A stretch of 28,415 bases of DNA, taken from the NCBI GenBank assembly GCA_964399965.1, contig CAYNRX010000030.1, forward strand, positions 1 to 28,415, written 5' to 3'. Source of the DNA: UBA1381 sp964399965 (GTDB taxonomy: Bacteria; Bacillota; Clostridia; UBA1381). A model generated the notes under the pieces. That model was not told the origin of the DNA and ran no database searches. It saw nothing but the letters and a program-made list of their open reading frames with translations. Of the stretch, positions 13,150 to 23,700 are shown piece by piece; position 1 is the first letter of the stretch, and the number at the start of each line of letters is the position of its first letter. The translations under genes were made by a program, and so were the position numbers.

Positions 13150-13203
13150 AATGCAAAAATAGTTTCACTTTTGATTGAAAATCACAGAGTGGATTGATAT
13201 AAT
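13150..13203 (+). promoter_or_regulatory. Glycosidase-operon promoter with shared 34-bp box (copy 2)
   Basis: Positions 13150-13183 repeat 10142-10175 exactly, including the -35 TTGAAA (13175-13180). TATAAT is at 13198-13203 after a 17-bp spacer, the same spacing as copy 1. The downstream 11 bases ATTGATATAAT are also shared. It drives the GH2-GH78-GH95-esterase operon. Confidence 0.8.
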
Positions 13204-13238
13204 TTATTTAACATCAACAATTACGGAGGAGATGTAAA

Positions 13239-15641
13239 ATGAGCGTAATCTTTGAGCTTGACAGCGGCTGGAGATTTTTCAGAGGAGATCTGCCGCCGCA
13301 GGATCCCGCAGACGGATGGGGCGGCGCAAAGGCGCGGGCGTATTCAAACGGTGCTGCGGCAGTCGATTTCGATGATTCGGATTGGCGGGAGCTGCGTCTG
13401 CCGCACGATTTCGTGTCGGAGGGCAGCTACTGCTTTGACAGCGGCAAAGGATCCGATATGGGCGATATTCCCGAGATGGAGAGCATAGACAGCAGGCTGT
13501 ATGCCGGAGGATGTCTTGAAGGCGGTGTGGCGTGGTATCGGAAAAAATTCCGATTGCCCGAAGGCTGCGGCAAAAAAAGGATATACATACATTTTGACGG
13601 TGTATACAGGAACAGCGCAGTCTACGTGAACCAATACTATGTTGGTACTCACGTGAGCGGCTACGGTGCGTTTTATTACGATATAACGGATTTTGTCGAT
13701 CCTGACGGCGAGAATCTGGTAGCGGTGCGCGTTGACACAGAACGCCGCGAGGGCTGGTGGTATGAGGGCGGCGGCATTTACCGTCACGTTCGGCTTGAGA
13801 TAGCCGATGAGCTCCACATTGCCCCTTACGGGCTTTTCGCATATGCGGATAAGGCGGATCCCGAGACGGGTGCCGCGGAGCTTAACATCAGGTTTGAGAC
13901 TGTAAACAGATCGGAAGCGGACGCCGAGCTGACAGCCCTTTACGAGATATCGGCTCCGAGCGGTGAGGTCATATTTAATGGAGAGCAGAAGCTTCATATA
14001 CCTGCATGGGACAGCGTGACAGTGACATGCTCACATCCGGCAAGCGGACTAAGCCTGTGGGATACGGAAAACACCGGCGCGGTATATACAGCGTCAGTAA
14101 AGCTCTGCCGCGGCGGAAGGCTCATGGATGTAAGCTCCGTAAGGTTCGGAGTGCGTGATATGCGCTTCGATGCAGATAAGGGATTTTTCTTAAACGGCAG
14201 GCATATGAAGATAAAGGGCGTTTGCTGCCACGGCGATACTGCAGGAGTAGGCATAGGCGTTCCAGACAAGCTGAAAGAGGAGCTTATGAAAAGCGTAAAG
14301 CACATGGGAGCCAACGCCGTAAGGATATCACATTATCCGCCGTCTCCGGAGCTGCTTGAGATATGCGACCGTCTCGGCATACTTGTGTTCGCCGAGACAA
14401 GGCGTATGTCATCGGCACCGGAGGATATAGAAGCTCTCAGGATGATGGTCCGTCAGAGCAGAAATCATCCGTCGATATTCCTTTGGGGCATAGGCAATGA
14501 GGAGATATTCTCACAGCACCGCCCCGAGACGGCGCGGACGACCGTAACGATGAGATCGGAGATAAAAAAGCTCGATCCCACAAGACCGGTGACATCCTCC
14601 GTTGTATGCTGGGACGGCGTAAAGCGGTATGACAGCGCCGAAAAATATGTGGATGTTACAAGGCATCTCGATGTTATGGGCTTTAATTACTGTCAAACGG
14701 CATGGGACGATTATCATAAGCGAATGCCGCATCAGCCAATCATTATCACGGAGGAATCGTCAAACGGCAGCACACGCGGATGCTATGAGACAGACGAGGC
14801 GGCAGGGCGTTATTATCCGTTTGACAAGGAGAACGCAAGCAAGTGCAGTGTAGGATCAAAGGCGGACAGGTACGAGCTTGGCGAAAGGGCATGGAAAGCT
14901 GTTGCGGAGCGCGAATATATAGCGGGCGAATTTATCTGGACAGCCTTCGATTACCGAGGCGAGCCGACTCCGCTTAAGGGCAGGGTCATATCATCGCAGT
15001 TCGGGGTCATGGATTACTGCGGCATTCCCAAGGACGGATATTATTATTACGCCGCCTGGTGGAGCGGCAGGGACATACTGCACATATTCCCCGGCGGAGC
15101 ACGGGCACTTTCCGGCAGTGACATATATTGCTACAGTAATATGGACGAGGCGGAGCTTTTTGCGGACGGAGTCAGTCTCGGAAGAAAATCTGTGGAGAAA
15201 AATTGGTATGTCATGTGGGAAAACGTGTCCTGCTCCGCTGGAGGATTGACCGTAAGGGGCTACAAAAACGGTAAGCCGGTCATGGAGAAAACAGCACCTG
15301 CCGCAGGGAAGCCGTCATTGCTTACGGTCTCATGCGAGGACAGTGTTGAAAAAGGTGAAACAACGGCAATAAGTGTTTATGTTGCCGATGAAAATAAAAA
15401 TACAGTACCGGATGCCTGTAACGCGCTGCGCTTTGAGGTCATCGGAGCGGAGCTTATAGGAACAGGCAACGGCGATCCGGCTGATACGGACAGTGAGAAG
15501 ACCGCGGAAAGACGCGCGTTTGGCGGTGTCTGCCGTGTTCTCATAAGAGCCGGAGAGAACGATATCATATTCCGCGCGGCATCGGACGGACTTACGGGCG
15601 CGGAGCGTATAATAAAAATAAAACAGAAAGCGAGGTCTTGA
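13239..15641 (+). CDS. GH2 beta-galactosidase-type glycosidase, intracellular
   Basis: The 800-residue protein has the GH2 layout. A jelly-roll sugar-binding domain (about 1-190) has VAWYRKKFRLP and EGWWYEGGGIYRHVRLEI. An Ig-like domain (about 195-305) and a TIM barrel (about 310-600) follow, then a DUF4982-like and further Ig-like C-terminus. The acid/base is Glu421 in WGIGNEE; the nucleophile lies in IITEESS (Glu505 or Glu506). GEFIWTAFDYRGEPTP is typical of the LacZ-like subgroup. There is no signal peptide, so it should act in the cytoplasm on imported oligosaccharides, although no transporter is visible. GGAGGAG precedes the ATG. The next gene starts one base after its stop, so this is the first gene of the operon. 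Beta-glucuronidase specificity is less likely but not excluded. Confidence 0.88.
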   Translation: MSVIFELDSGWRFFRGDLPPQDPADGWGGAKARAYSNGAAAVDFDDSDWRELRLPHDFVSEGSYCFDSGKGSDMGDIPEMESIDSRLYAGGCLEGGVAWYRKKFRLPEGCGKKRIYIHFDGVYRNSAVYVNQYYVGTHVSGYGAFYYDITDFVDPDGENLVAVRVDTERREGWWYEGGGIYRHVRLEIADELHIAPYGLFAYADKADPETGAAELNIRFETVNRSEADAELTALYEISAPSGEVIFNGEQKLHIPAWDSVTVTCSHPASGLSLWDTENTGAVYTASVKLCRGGRLMDVSSVRFGVRDMRFDADKGFFLNGRHMKIKGVCCHGDTAGVGIGVPDKLKEELMKSVKHMGANAVRISHYPPSPELLEICDRLGILVFAETRRMSSAPEDIEALRMMVRQSRNHPSIFLWGIGNEEIFSQHRPETARTTVTMRSEIKKLDPTRPVTSSVVCWDGVKRYDSAEKYVDVTRHLDVMGFNYCQTAWDDYHKRMPHQPIIITEESSNGSTRGCYETDEAAGRYYPFDKENASKCSVGSKADRYELGERAWKAVAEREYIAGEFIWTAFDYRGEPTPLKGRVISSQFGVMDYCGIPKDGYYYYAAWWSGRDILHIFPGGARALSGSDIYCYSNMDEAELFADGVSLGRKSVEKNWYVMWENVSCSAGGLTVRGYKNGKPVMEKTAPAAGKPSLLTVSCEDSVEKGETTAISVYVADENKNTVPDACNALRFEVIGAELIGTGNGDPADTDSEKTAERRAFGGVCRVLIRAGENDIIFRAASDGLTGAERIIKIKQKARS

Positions 15642-15642
15642 T

Positions 15643-17787
15643 GTGAAAACAACGAGTATTTTATCTGTAATTTTAAGCGCCGCTATCGCGTTCGGAAATT
15701 TTGTGATACCCGCGGCAAACGTTTACGCGGAATCCGAGGGAAACCGGATAGAGATCGATACGGATAATGTTACCGGTGGTGAGGGCTATAAGGGAAGCTC
15801 ATATCTTAACGCGGTAGACGGTGACTTAGGCACTTTTTTTGATGGCTTGACCGGGCAGTATGTGCAGATAGATATGGGAAACACATACGATATAAGCTCC
15901 GTCAAATATCGCGCGGGCGAGGATTGGGCGACTGAAAGGATGGTCGGCTGCTATTTTGAGGGCAGCCTTAACGGTATAGTATGGGAACGTATCTATACCG
16001 TAACGGAGGAGCCGGAATGGGGAAACGGTGAAATGATAGAGATCGGGAAAGATATATTCGAGACCGAGAATACTATCTTCAGATACGTAAGGATACAGGC
16101 TCCGCCGGAGCAGTTCTGCAATATCGCCGAGATAGAGCTTTACGGCGAATATGCTGAAGCCGAGGAGGATCCGGTCATCAGTGACGAGGGATTCCGCGAC
16201 AGCTTTGAAGACAGCAGCAATTGGATAGGCGCACTCGGAGAGTGGACCGTGACAGAGGGATATGACGGCAATAAGGTATTCAGCCAGACGGCGACCGACA
16301 CAGGCAGCTCAAGCACGAGAAATGAGATGCGCGCGGTCATAGACGGCAGAACATGGTCGGATGCGGTCTACGAATTTGATGTGTGCTACGACGGCTCAAG
16401 CCTTAATGACGATATGAGCAATTGGGTCGGAGTATCATTCAGAAAAGCGGACGAATACACCTCATGGAGGGATCCGTCCGGTTATATGCTGTATTGGCGA
16501 ATAGACGGAAGGATGGAGCTCGGAAAGGGAAATGCTGCCGATATGGTCGAAAAAAGTGCGGAGGAGACCGGCGGAGCGCATTCACCCGATGCAAAAACGG
16601 AGGGAGAATGGCGGCATCTCAGGATAGTCAATGTCGGCAGCAATATAAAGGTATTCACCGATAACAGCGATCAGCCGTTATTTGATATAACAGACGAAAG
16701 CGGACACGCACAGAGCGGTTATTTCACCTTGAATACAAGCGCGAGCGCATGGAGCTTTGACAATGTGGGAGTGTATGTGGACGGTGATCTTATCGAATCA
16801 TCGGGATATTATGATCTGACGACCGGCGCGGGCGTTGGCGGCGTTATATCCGTGCACGTTGTGCTGTTTGAGAAGTCTGTGGAAAAGGTCGAGCTGCTGG
16901 ATAAAGACGGCGGTGTTATAAAGGAGTTGCAGGCGGATACGGATTACACAGCGGAAGCAGGGCTTGACAGCACGGTAACATATATCTTTGACAATGCCGC
17001 GTTCAGCGGGCTGACAAGCGGAGAAACATATACGATATCATTTACATATAGCGATGGCACAGCCTCCGGCTATGAGCTTTACGCGGACGAAGGTCTGGAA
17101 GCAGCCGATAAGACGGCTCTTATAGAGGCGATAGCCGAAGCAAGTGGATACATAGAGATCGACTACACGCCGGAAAGCTGGGATGCTCTTGAGCGTGCAC
17201 TGGAAACGGCTTTGACGGTAAGGGACACACAGTTTGCCGGACAGGCTGATGTTGACGCGGCGGCACAGGCTCTTTCGGACGCGATAAATGGTCTTGTAAA
17301 AAGTGATGCTGTAATATATAAAGAGGGACTTACGCAGGCGATAGATAAGGCGGAGAAACTGGCAGGCGGCGGCTATACGGAGCTTAGCCTTACAAGGCTG
17401 AGCGAGGCTCTTGCCGAAGCAAAGGATACGGCGGCATCCGATGAGAGCAGCCAGGAAGAGATAAATAACGCGCTGAGAGATCTGACTATAGCGATGCAGA
17501 ATCTGAGCGCCGAACCGGTTGTTCCCGACGGAGAGTATACGGAAATAACCGATATGAAAACGAACGATCTTACCGATCCTTTCGGTATAGATGATCCCGC
17601 GCCGGCATTCAGCTGGAATATGCGTTCAAACATCGTGGGTCAAAAGCAAACTGCGTATGCAATAACGGTTTCCCAAAACAGCGATATGACGGATCCGATA
17701 TGGGATTCTGGCAAGGTGGAGAGCGATGCTTCGACCGGGATAGCCTACGAGGGACCGGGATTCAGCGATTCCACAACATATTATTAG
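15643..17787 (+). CDS. Secreted GH78 alpha-L-rhamnosidase, N-terminal part before an in-frame TAG
   Basis: These 714 residues are the front of a protein of about 1692 residues. A signal peptide (1-29, cut near VYA-ES) precedes an F5/8-type C domain (about 35-172), a concanavalin-like lamin-G/DUF1080-type domain (about 183-382), a CBM_X2/Ig-like domain (about 385-485), two FIVAR-like helical modules (about 488-625) and the first GH78 beta domain (TNDLTDPFGIDDPAPAFSWN). Translation stops at TAG (17785-17787) where the family has Trp in YYWQIRVWD; TGG to TAG is one transition. The same frame continues past it without loss. The start is GTG 15643 with GAGGT ahead, one base after the GH2 stop. If TAG is obeyed, the product is a secreted binding-only protein. 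Confidence 0.8.
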   Translation: MKTTSILSVILSAAIAFGNFVIPAANVYAESEGNRIEIDTDNVTGGEGYKGSSYLNAVDGDLGTFFDGLTGQYVQIDMGNTYDISSVKYRAGEDWATERMVGCYFEGSLNGIVWERIYTVTEEPEWGNGEMIEIGKDIFETENTIFRYVRIQAPPEQFCNIAEIELYGEYAEAEEDPVISDEGFRDSFEDSSNWIGALGEWTVTEGYDGNKVFSQTATDTGSSSTRNEMRAVIDGRTWSDAVYEFDVCYDGSSLNDDMSNWVGVSFRKADEYTSWRDPSGYMLYWRIDGRMELGKGNAADMVEKSAEETGGAHSPDAKTEGEWRHLRIVNVGSNIKVFTDNSDQPLFDITDESGHAQSGYFTLNTSASAWSFDNVGVYVDGDLIESSGYYDLTTGAGVGGVISVHVVLFEKSVEKVELLDKDGGVIKELQADTDYTAEAGLDSTVTYIFDNAAFSGLTSGETYTISFTYSDGTASGYELYADEGLEAADKTALIEAIAEASGYIEIDYTPESWDALERALETALTVRDTQFAGQADVDAAAQALSDAINGLVKSDAVIYKEGLTQAIDKAEKLAGGGYTELSLTRLSEALAEAKDTAASDESSQEEINNALRDLTIAMQNLSAEPVVPDGEYTEITDMKTNDLTDPFGIDDPAPAFSWNMRSNIVGQKQTAYAITVSQNSDMTDPIWDSGKVESDASTGIAYEGPGFSDSTTYY

Positions 17788-17817
17788 CAGATCAGAGTAT
17801 GGGATAAGGACGGCAGC

Positions 17818-20721
17818 GTGCTTGTTTCCGACACAGCCGAATTCACCACGGCGCTTATGAGTGAAGATGCATGGGATCACTCATCGTTTATCTCGGTCGG
17901 CGAAGCGGCTCCTGAAAAAGGCGGAGGTGTTCCGATATTTCGTAAGGAGTTCAGCGCGCAAAAGCAGATAAAGTCGGCAGTGCTGTACTCAACAGCCTTG
18001 GGCAATTACGATGTATATATCAACGGAGAACGTGTCGGTGAGCTTATGGAAGACGGAACGACCGTTTATGACGAGCTGAAGCCCGGCTATACGGATATGG
18101 GGCTGAGAGTGCAGTATCAAAGCTACGATGTCACGCATTTACTGAACGCAGACGGGCTGAATACGGTATCCGCCGTTGTTACCAACGGATGGTGGAACAA
18201 CGCGGTCAATGGAAGCGTATGGGGCGGCACGGAACAGACACGCTCATTCAGAGCGCAGCTGTGCATCGTATACGGAGACGGCAGCTCAGAGATCATCCCG
18301 ACCGATACAAGCTGGAAAGCCTCGTACGGCGGATCGGTAATGTACGGCGACATCTTTAACGGTGAATATTACGATGCCAACGCCGACGACTCATGGAAGG
18401 AAAACGGCTATGATGACAGCGGCTGGGGACAGGCGGCAGTGTATGAGCATGATCCGGAGCTTGCGGCACAGCGCGGCCAAAGGCTTACGGTGCGTGACGA
18501 GCTTGATCTGTCAGCGGTAAGCGCGACTGTTTACGAGGGAGCTGTCGGCACCGATAATCAGCAGTACGGAGTTATAAACACAAAGGCTGTTTACAGCGGC
18601 AGCGAGCCGTTTGAGCTGAAAAAGGGACAGACCGCTGTTATAGACTTCGGTCAGAACTTTGCGGGCTGGGCTGAAATAGAGGCAAAAGGAGCCAAGGGCA
18701 CACAGATAACATTGAAGTACGGAGAAATGCTCAACGATGAAAAGGGACTAAAATCGAGAGGAAACGATGGCCCGGAAGGAAGCGTTTATCTTGCCAATTT
18801 AAGAGGAGCGGAAGCAACGGATATCTATACCATGAGCGGAGAGGGCATTGAGAGCTATCATCCGAGCTATACCTATCACGGCTTCAGATATCTGTCGGTC
18901 ACGGCTTCGGAGGATATAACTATCCATAACGCAACGGGAAAGGTACTTACCTCTGTCGAGAATGTAACAGGAAAGTTGTATACATCCAATGCCCTGGTAA
19001 ACCGTTTATACAGCAATTCGCTGTGGGGACAGTACAGCAATTATGTGAGCATCCCCTCGGACTGCCCTCAGCGCGATGAAAGACAGGGCTGGGGAGCCGA
19101 CACATGGGTATTTTCGATTACAGGAGCATATAATGCCGATACGTACGGATTCATGTCAAAATGGATGCAGGATATGCAGAACGCTCAGCAGCGCCAGAAC
19201 GGCGACAGTGAGGGTGATTACGGAGTAACGGCGCCGTATTGGTTCGGAGCAAGATGGCGTTCCGTAGGCTGGGCTGACGCGGCGGTGATCGTTCCTTACA
19301 ATATGTACAAAATGTACGGAGACAGCTCCATTATAGAAGAGAATTATGAGTCGATGCAGAAGTACGTTGACGTGTACCTGTATAAGAGCCATCCTATTGG
19401 AAGAGGTAATGAGCGCGATTACGGCGATTGGCTGTATGATGAATTGAACACCGCGGAATTGAAGCAATACCTCGGCACAGCGTTCATGGCATGGGATTAT
19501 CTCATGATGGCGGACATGGCTGAGATCTTAGGTAAAGATGACGACGCCGCCAAGTATCGCGGATGGTATGATGAGGTGAAAGAATATTTTAACGAAACAT
19601 ATGTTGATGAAGACGGTAATTTGACCATCCCGGGACAAGACAGCTCGATCGGCATACAGCCGACAGCATACCTGTACGCATTGAAGGTCGGCTTGCTGCC
19701 CGATGAAGCTTCGGTACAGAAGAATCTTGACGCGCTGGTAGAAAGGATAGAAGGCAACGATAATAAATTGGAGACAGGCTTTCTGGGAACCGCGATCTTG
19801 CTCCAGACACTGACCGATCTCGGACGCGGTGATGTTGCATATAAGCTGCTCCTGCAGAGGGGTTATCCGTCATGGCTGTTCACGGTGGATCAGGGCGCAA
19901 CGACATTCTGGGAGAGATGGAACTCGTATTCGCTCGAAAACGGATTCGGCGATGTGAGCATGAATTCATTCAACCACTATTCTTTCGGCGTTGTGGCGGA
20001 GTGGATGTACAGCTATATGGCGGGCATCATGCCGGATATGGCTCAGCCCGGCTTCAAGCATACGATATTCCAGCCGTTGACGGACAGCTCCGGCGAGATC
20101 ACATTTACCGACAGCTCATACGATTCCGCATACGGGTTGATAGAAAGCAACTGGGAGGTAAACGGCGGTGAAACGTCATACAGCTTCACAGTGCCAGCAA
20201 ACACGACCGCTACTCTGTATCTCCCGGCTGCGGAGCAGGCAGAGTCGGGGCTCGTGATAGATACCGCGGCAGCGGAAGGTGTAGAATATGCCGGAATAGA
20301 GATGCACAACGGCGCGGAAGCGGCAAGATTTGAGTTGCAGCCCGGCGGCTACGACATAACAGTTACGGATAGCTCGGTAAGCGTGACCTTAAAGGACGGA
20401 TATATCACGTCAGGAGACGTGTACGGTCTGTATCAGGGTGAAGAATGCTTGTCACATATCCCATTGAGCGGAGATGTTGCATTCAGAGCGGATATTGCCC
20501 GGACCGGAGAAAGCAGCGCGGATCTTATATATGCGCTGTATGATAAGAACAGCGGCGAGCTCATCAGTGTAGGCATTGAGCGGGTAGAGACGGAAAAGGT
20601 GACAGAGCTACCGATACCTCTTCCGGAGGAGCGATCGGATATTATTCTGAAGGTTTTTCTTTGGGATATGGATACGCTAAGATCGATATTCCCGGTGTGC
20701 GAGTATACCGCCATGCAATAA
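17818..20721 (+). CDS. GH78 alpha-L-rhamnosidase, catalytic part after the in-frame TAG
   Basis: This continues the 15643 frame and carries the catalytic core. A Bac_rhamnosid_N-type domain (IYINGERVGELMEDG-like, VTNGWWNN) and a concanavalin-like domain lead to the six-hairpin barrel. The acid triad region DERQGWGAD has Asp1145, Glu1146 and Asp1153 in full-length numbering, and TFWERW has Glu1424, the position of the catalytic base. A C-terminal beta domain and a final LWDM-type module (from about 1575) follow. Catalytic residues are complete, so the enzyme was recently active. Without read-through it lacks a signal peptide. A GTG at 17818 has AAGGA seven bases upstream, so internal initiation making a cytoplasmic enzyme is conceivable. 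It would release terminal alpha-L-rhamnose. Confidence 0.85.
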   Translation: MLVSDTAEFTTALMSEDAWDHSSFISVGEAAPEKGGGVPIFRKEFSAQKQIKSAVLYSTALGNYDVYINGERVGELMEDGTTVYDELKPGYTDMGLRVQYQSYDVTHLLNADGLNTVSAVVTNGWWNNAVNGSVWGGTEQTRSFRAQLCIVYGDGSSEIIPTDTSWKASYGGSVMYGDIFNGEYYDANADDSWKENGYDDSGWGQAAVYEHDPELAAQRGQRLTVRDELDLSAVSATVYEGAVGTDNQQYGVINTKAVYSGSEPFELKKGQTAVIDFGQNFAGWAEIEAKGAKGTQITLKYGEMLNDEKGLKSRGNDGPEGSVYLANLRGAEATDIYTMSGEGIESYHPSYTYHGFRYLSVTASEDITIHNATGKVLTSVENVTGKLYTSNALVNRLYSNSLWGQYSNYVSIPSDCPQRDERQGWGADTWVFSITGAYNADTYGFMSKWMQDMQNAQQRQNGDSEGDYGVTAPYWFGARWRSVGWADAAVIVPYNMYKMYGDSSIIEENYESMQKYVDVYLYKSHPIGRGNERDYGDWLYDELNTAELKQYLGTAFMAWDYLMMADMAEILGKDDDAAKYRGWYDEVKEYFNETYVDEDGNLTIPGQDSSIGIQPTAYLYALKVGLLPDEASVQKNLDALVERIEGNDNKLETGFLGTAILLQTLTDLGRGDVAYKLLLQRGYPSWLFTVDQGATTFWERWNSYSLENGFGDVSMNSFNHYSFGVVAEWMYSYMAGIMPDMAQPGFKHTIFQPLTDSSGEITFTDSSYDSAYGLIESNWEVNGGETSYSFTVPANTTATLYLPAAEQAESGLVIDTAAAEGVEYAGIEMHNGAEAARFELQPGGYDITVTDSSVSVTLKDGYITSGDVYGLYQGEECLSHIPLSGDVAFRADIARTGESSADLIYALYDKNSGELISVGIERVETEKVTELPIPLPEERSDIILKVFLWDMDTLRSIFPVCEYTAMQ

Positions 20722-20745
20722 GATTTTTTGAAAGGAAATGATCGC

Positions 20746-23700
20746 ATGAACAAAAAAAGAATGATCACAGCTGTAACGGCGGCGTCCCTGTTGTGCGCTG
20801 TGTGCAGTCCGGCAGCTTTTGCGAGCAATACAGAAGATAGCCGTGTTTCCGACAGCTCATGGACAGTTCCGGCAAGCGTGCCGGGAAAGATCTCATATTC
20901 CAACTCATATAATCCCGCCAAATGGCAGCCGCCGTCACGGAACGGCGATGAGTCGTGGCGAGACGGGCTTGTAACGGGTAACGGTGAAAACGGACTTTTG
21001 GAGGACTGCGCACCCGAGGAAGGTGTTATGATATTCCAGAATGTGAAATTCAGCTTCCCTTCGGGAGACCAGCGTGAAACGCCGGAGCTTGGGAGCGTTA
21101 TGGACGATGCGCGTCAAGCACTTTTGGAGGATACGATATCCCCATCGTCATCCGATGCGGTGGATATACTTCTTGACCGCGCGATAGACTGGAGCCGTGA
21201 CAACGGGCTTCAGTCGAGGTCGTCGTGGCGGATACAAAACACATACGCCTTTCACCCCGGTATGCAGCTGCGTCTGAAAATGAACGGGCTTCAGAACGGA
21301 GATGAGAGCAATTATTACAGATACACGAACTATGAGACAGCGGAGATAGGCAGCGTCTGGACGGACGAGCTGGGCGAATGGGAAAGAAAGTCGTTCACAT
21401 CCCGCGAGGATAACGTTACTGTTTCAAGGATCGCTTCTTTAAATAATGACACAGAGTTTTCGCTGGAGCTTTCGGTCGATGACATATCCGATATGTCGAA
21501 CGAAAACAAAATGAGCGGACGCTTGAACGATATGCGTTATAAAAAGTTTTATAAGCTCGATGGTGACGAGGTATTGATAGGCGAAGCTGTCCACTATCCG
21601 TCAAACGAGCACAGTGAGCTTAAAAACGGAGGATATGCCGGGGTGTCACGCGTTATCATAAAGGGAGATAACGCGAAGATGACCGTGGAAACGGGTTCTG
21701 CTCCGGTCGATGACAGAACAGAGGAGCAGAAGTCGGGCGGAGTGCCGGACGAAACAGTCATAAACGTAAGCGGCTCGGCAGCTGAGGGCGATAACGGGTA
21801 TGTTTTCGATTACGATCCTGTTTTGCGTATCGAGAACGCCGATGAGGTGATCATCATAACCGCTTCCGATTTGGATAAGGAAATGGGCAGCTATGACGAA
21901 TTCGCCGCGGCTCCCGGTTATGATATCGTAAACGAATTGGCGGACAGCACTTCCGCTGCCGCCGAAAAATACGGCGGCGAAGTGTTCGATTACAGCGCGG
22001 CTCTTGCGCCTCATGCCGAAAAGCACTATGAGGAGTTCGGAGCGGTGAAGCTTGATCTTCGTGCGGATGAAAGCGACCGCGCGCTTCCGAACGAGGAGCT
22101 TATAAAAAAGCAGCAGTCACAGAAAAACGAGCTGAACCTTGCTATGCTCGAACGCGCGTTCTATAACGGAAGATACGCGAATATATGCGCAAGCGGGTAT
22201 CAGGTGCCGCGTCTCGGCGGTATATGGACCGGTGCGTTTGAGGTGCAGTGGTCGGGTGATTACACGACCGACGCCAATATCAATCTCCAGGTCGCGGGGA
22301 ATAATATCGGTTCCATGCCTGCCGCGTCTGACGGCTTCATAAATCTCATACTGCGCATAGTGACCGATTGGGAGATAAACGCCAAGCAGGTCTATGGGAT
22401 AGACGATGCTCTGTTATGCCCAACACGAACGGACGGCAGCCGTTCACCGATAATACATTTTGACGACAGCTTCCCTGGACACATCTGGAATGCCGGAGCA
22501 AGCTGGATGCTGCTGCCAGTTTATGAGTATCTGCTCTGCTACGGTGACCGCAATATACCGCTCACCGATGATATAAGGGAGATGCTCTCGGAAACGGGAA
22601 ACACATACAGCATGGCAGGAATAAGCGGCAACGGCGCGGATGACGGCACAGTATATAATTTGAGGAACACACTGGAGCTTACGGATGAGCGGGCGGAGGA
22701 GATAATAGCAAACGGATACTTTGATCTGAGGCAGGACATACTGTACCCGCTGCTCAAAAAGACGGCAAATTTCTGGACAGGCTTGCTTGATCCCGAATAT
22801 TATACCGAAAACGGTGAGGCTAAATATGAGGAGGGAAAAACCGAGCTTGCAGACGGACAGTATTATCTTATAACACCGAGCTATTCGCCGGAGAACACGC
22901 CGCTCAACAGTGCGCAGACGATGAATATGAATTCGGTAATGGACATATCTGCGGCAAGAGACTGCTTCAATATGGCGGCTGCCGTTGCGGAATCGTGCGG
23001 TGACAGCTCAAATACAGCTAAATGGCGCGAATATGAATCAAAGCTTCCACCGTATCTTTATGAGATGACAGGAGAGCTTAAGGAATGGGCGCTCTCGTGC
23101 TATGAGGAGAACTATGAGCACCGTCATACGTCTCAGCTGTACGGACTTTGGCCGGGCTACGAGGGAGAGACGGATAAGACCTTGTTTGAAGGCGCGAAAA
23201 AGCTTATTGAGACGAAAAATACCGTGCTGCCGCCAACGGCGGGAGATAACGTTGCCGGTCACGGCTGGGTGCATAAGGGGCTTATAATGGCGAGAGCAAA
23301 ATCAGCGGAGGGTGTGCGCGAAGCTCTGCTTGCGGTGCTTACAAACGAAATGTATTACGCATCGATGATGACCTCGCATGACACCACCGGACAGCAGGCG
23401 TACTGTACCGATACGGCTATCACCGTCCCGGCTATATTGCTCGAGTCTGCGGTCTATTCCGACCAAAACGTTATTGAGCTTGCGCCGTCTCTCACGGACG
23501 AGATGCTTGAAGCGGGAGGCAATGTCAGCGGTCTTCGCTCAAGGACTGGAGATGAGATAACAGGTATCGAATGGAGCGAGGAAAAGATCACAGCACAGCT
23601 GGATACAGACGGTGAGATCAAGCTCAAATGCGCGATGCCGTTCAAAAGCGTGTTTATAAACGGTGAGGATAAGACCGGCGAGCTGATGACTGATGATACG

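Noticed and set aside
13279..13997. Long minus-strand frames inside the GH2 gene
   Set aside because: They are shadows of a gene with clear GH2 motifs and have no start signals.
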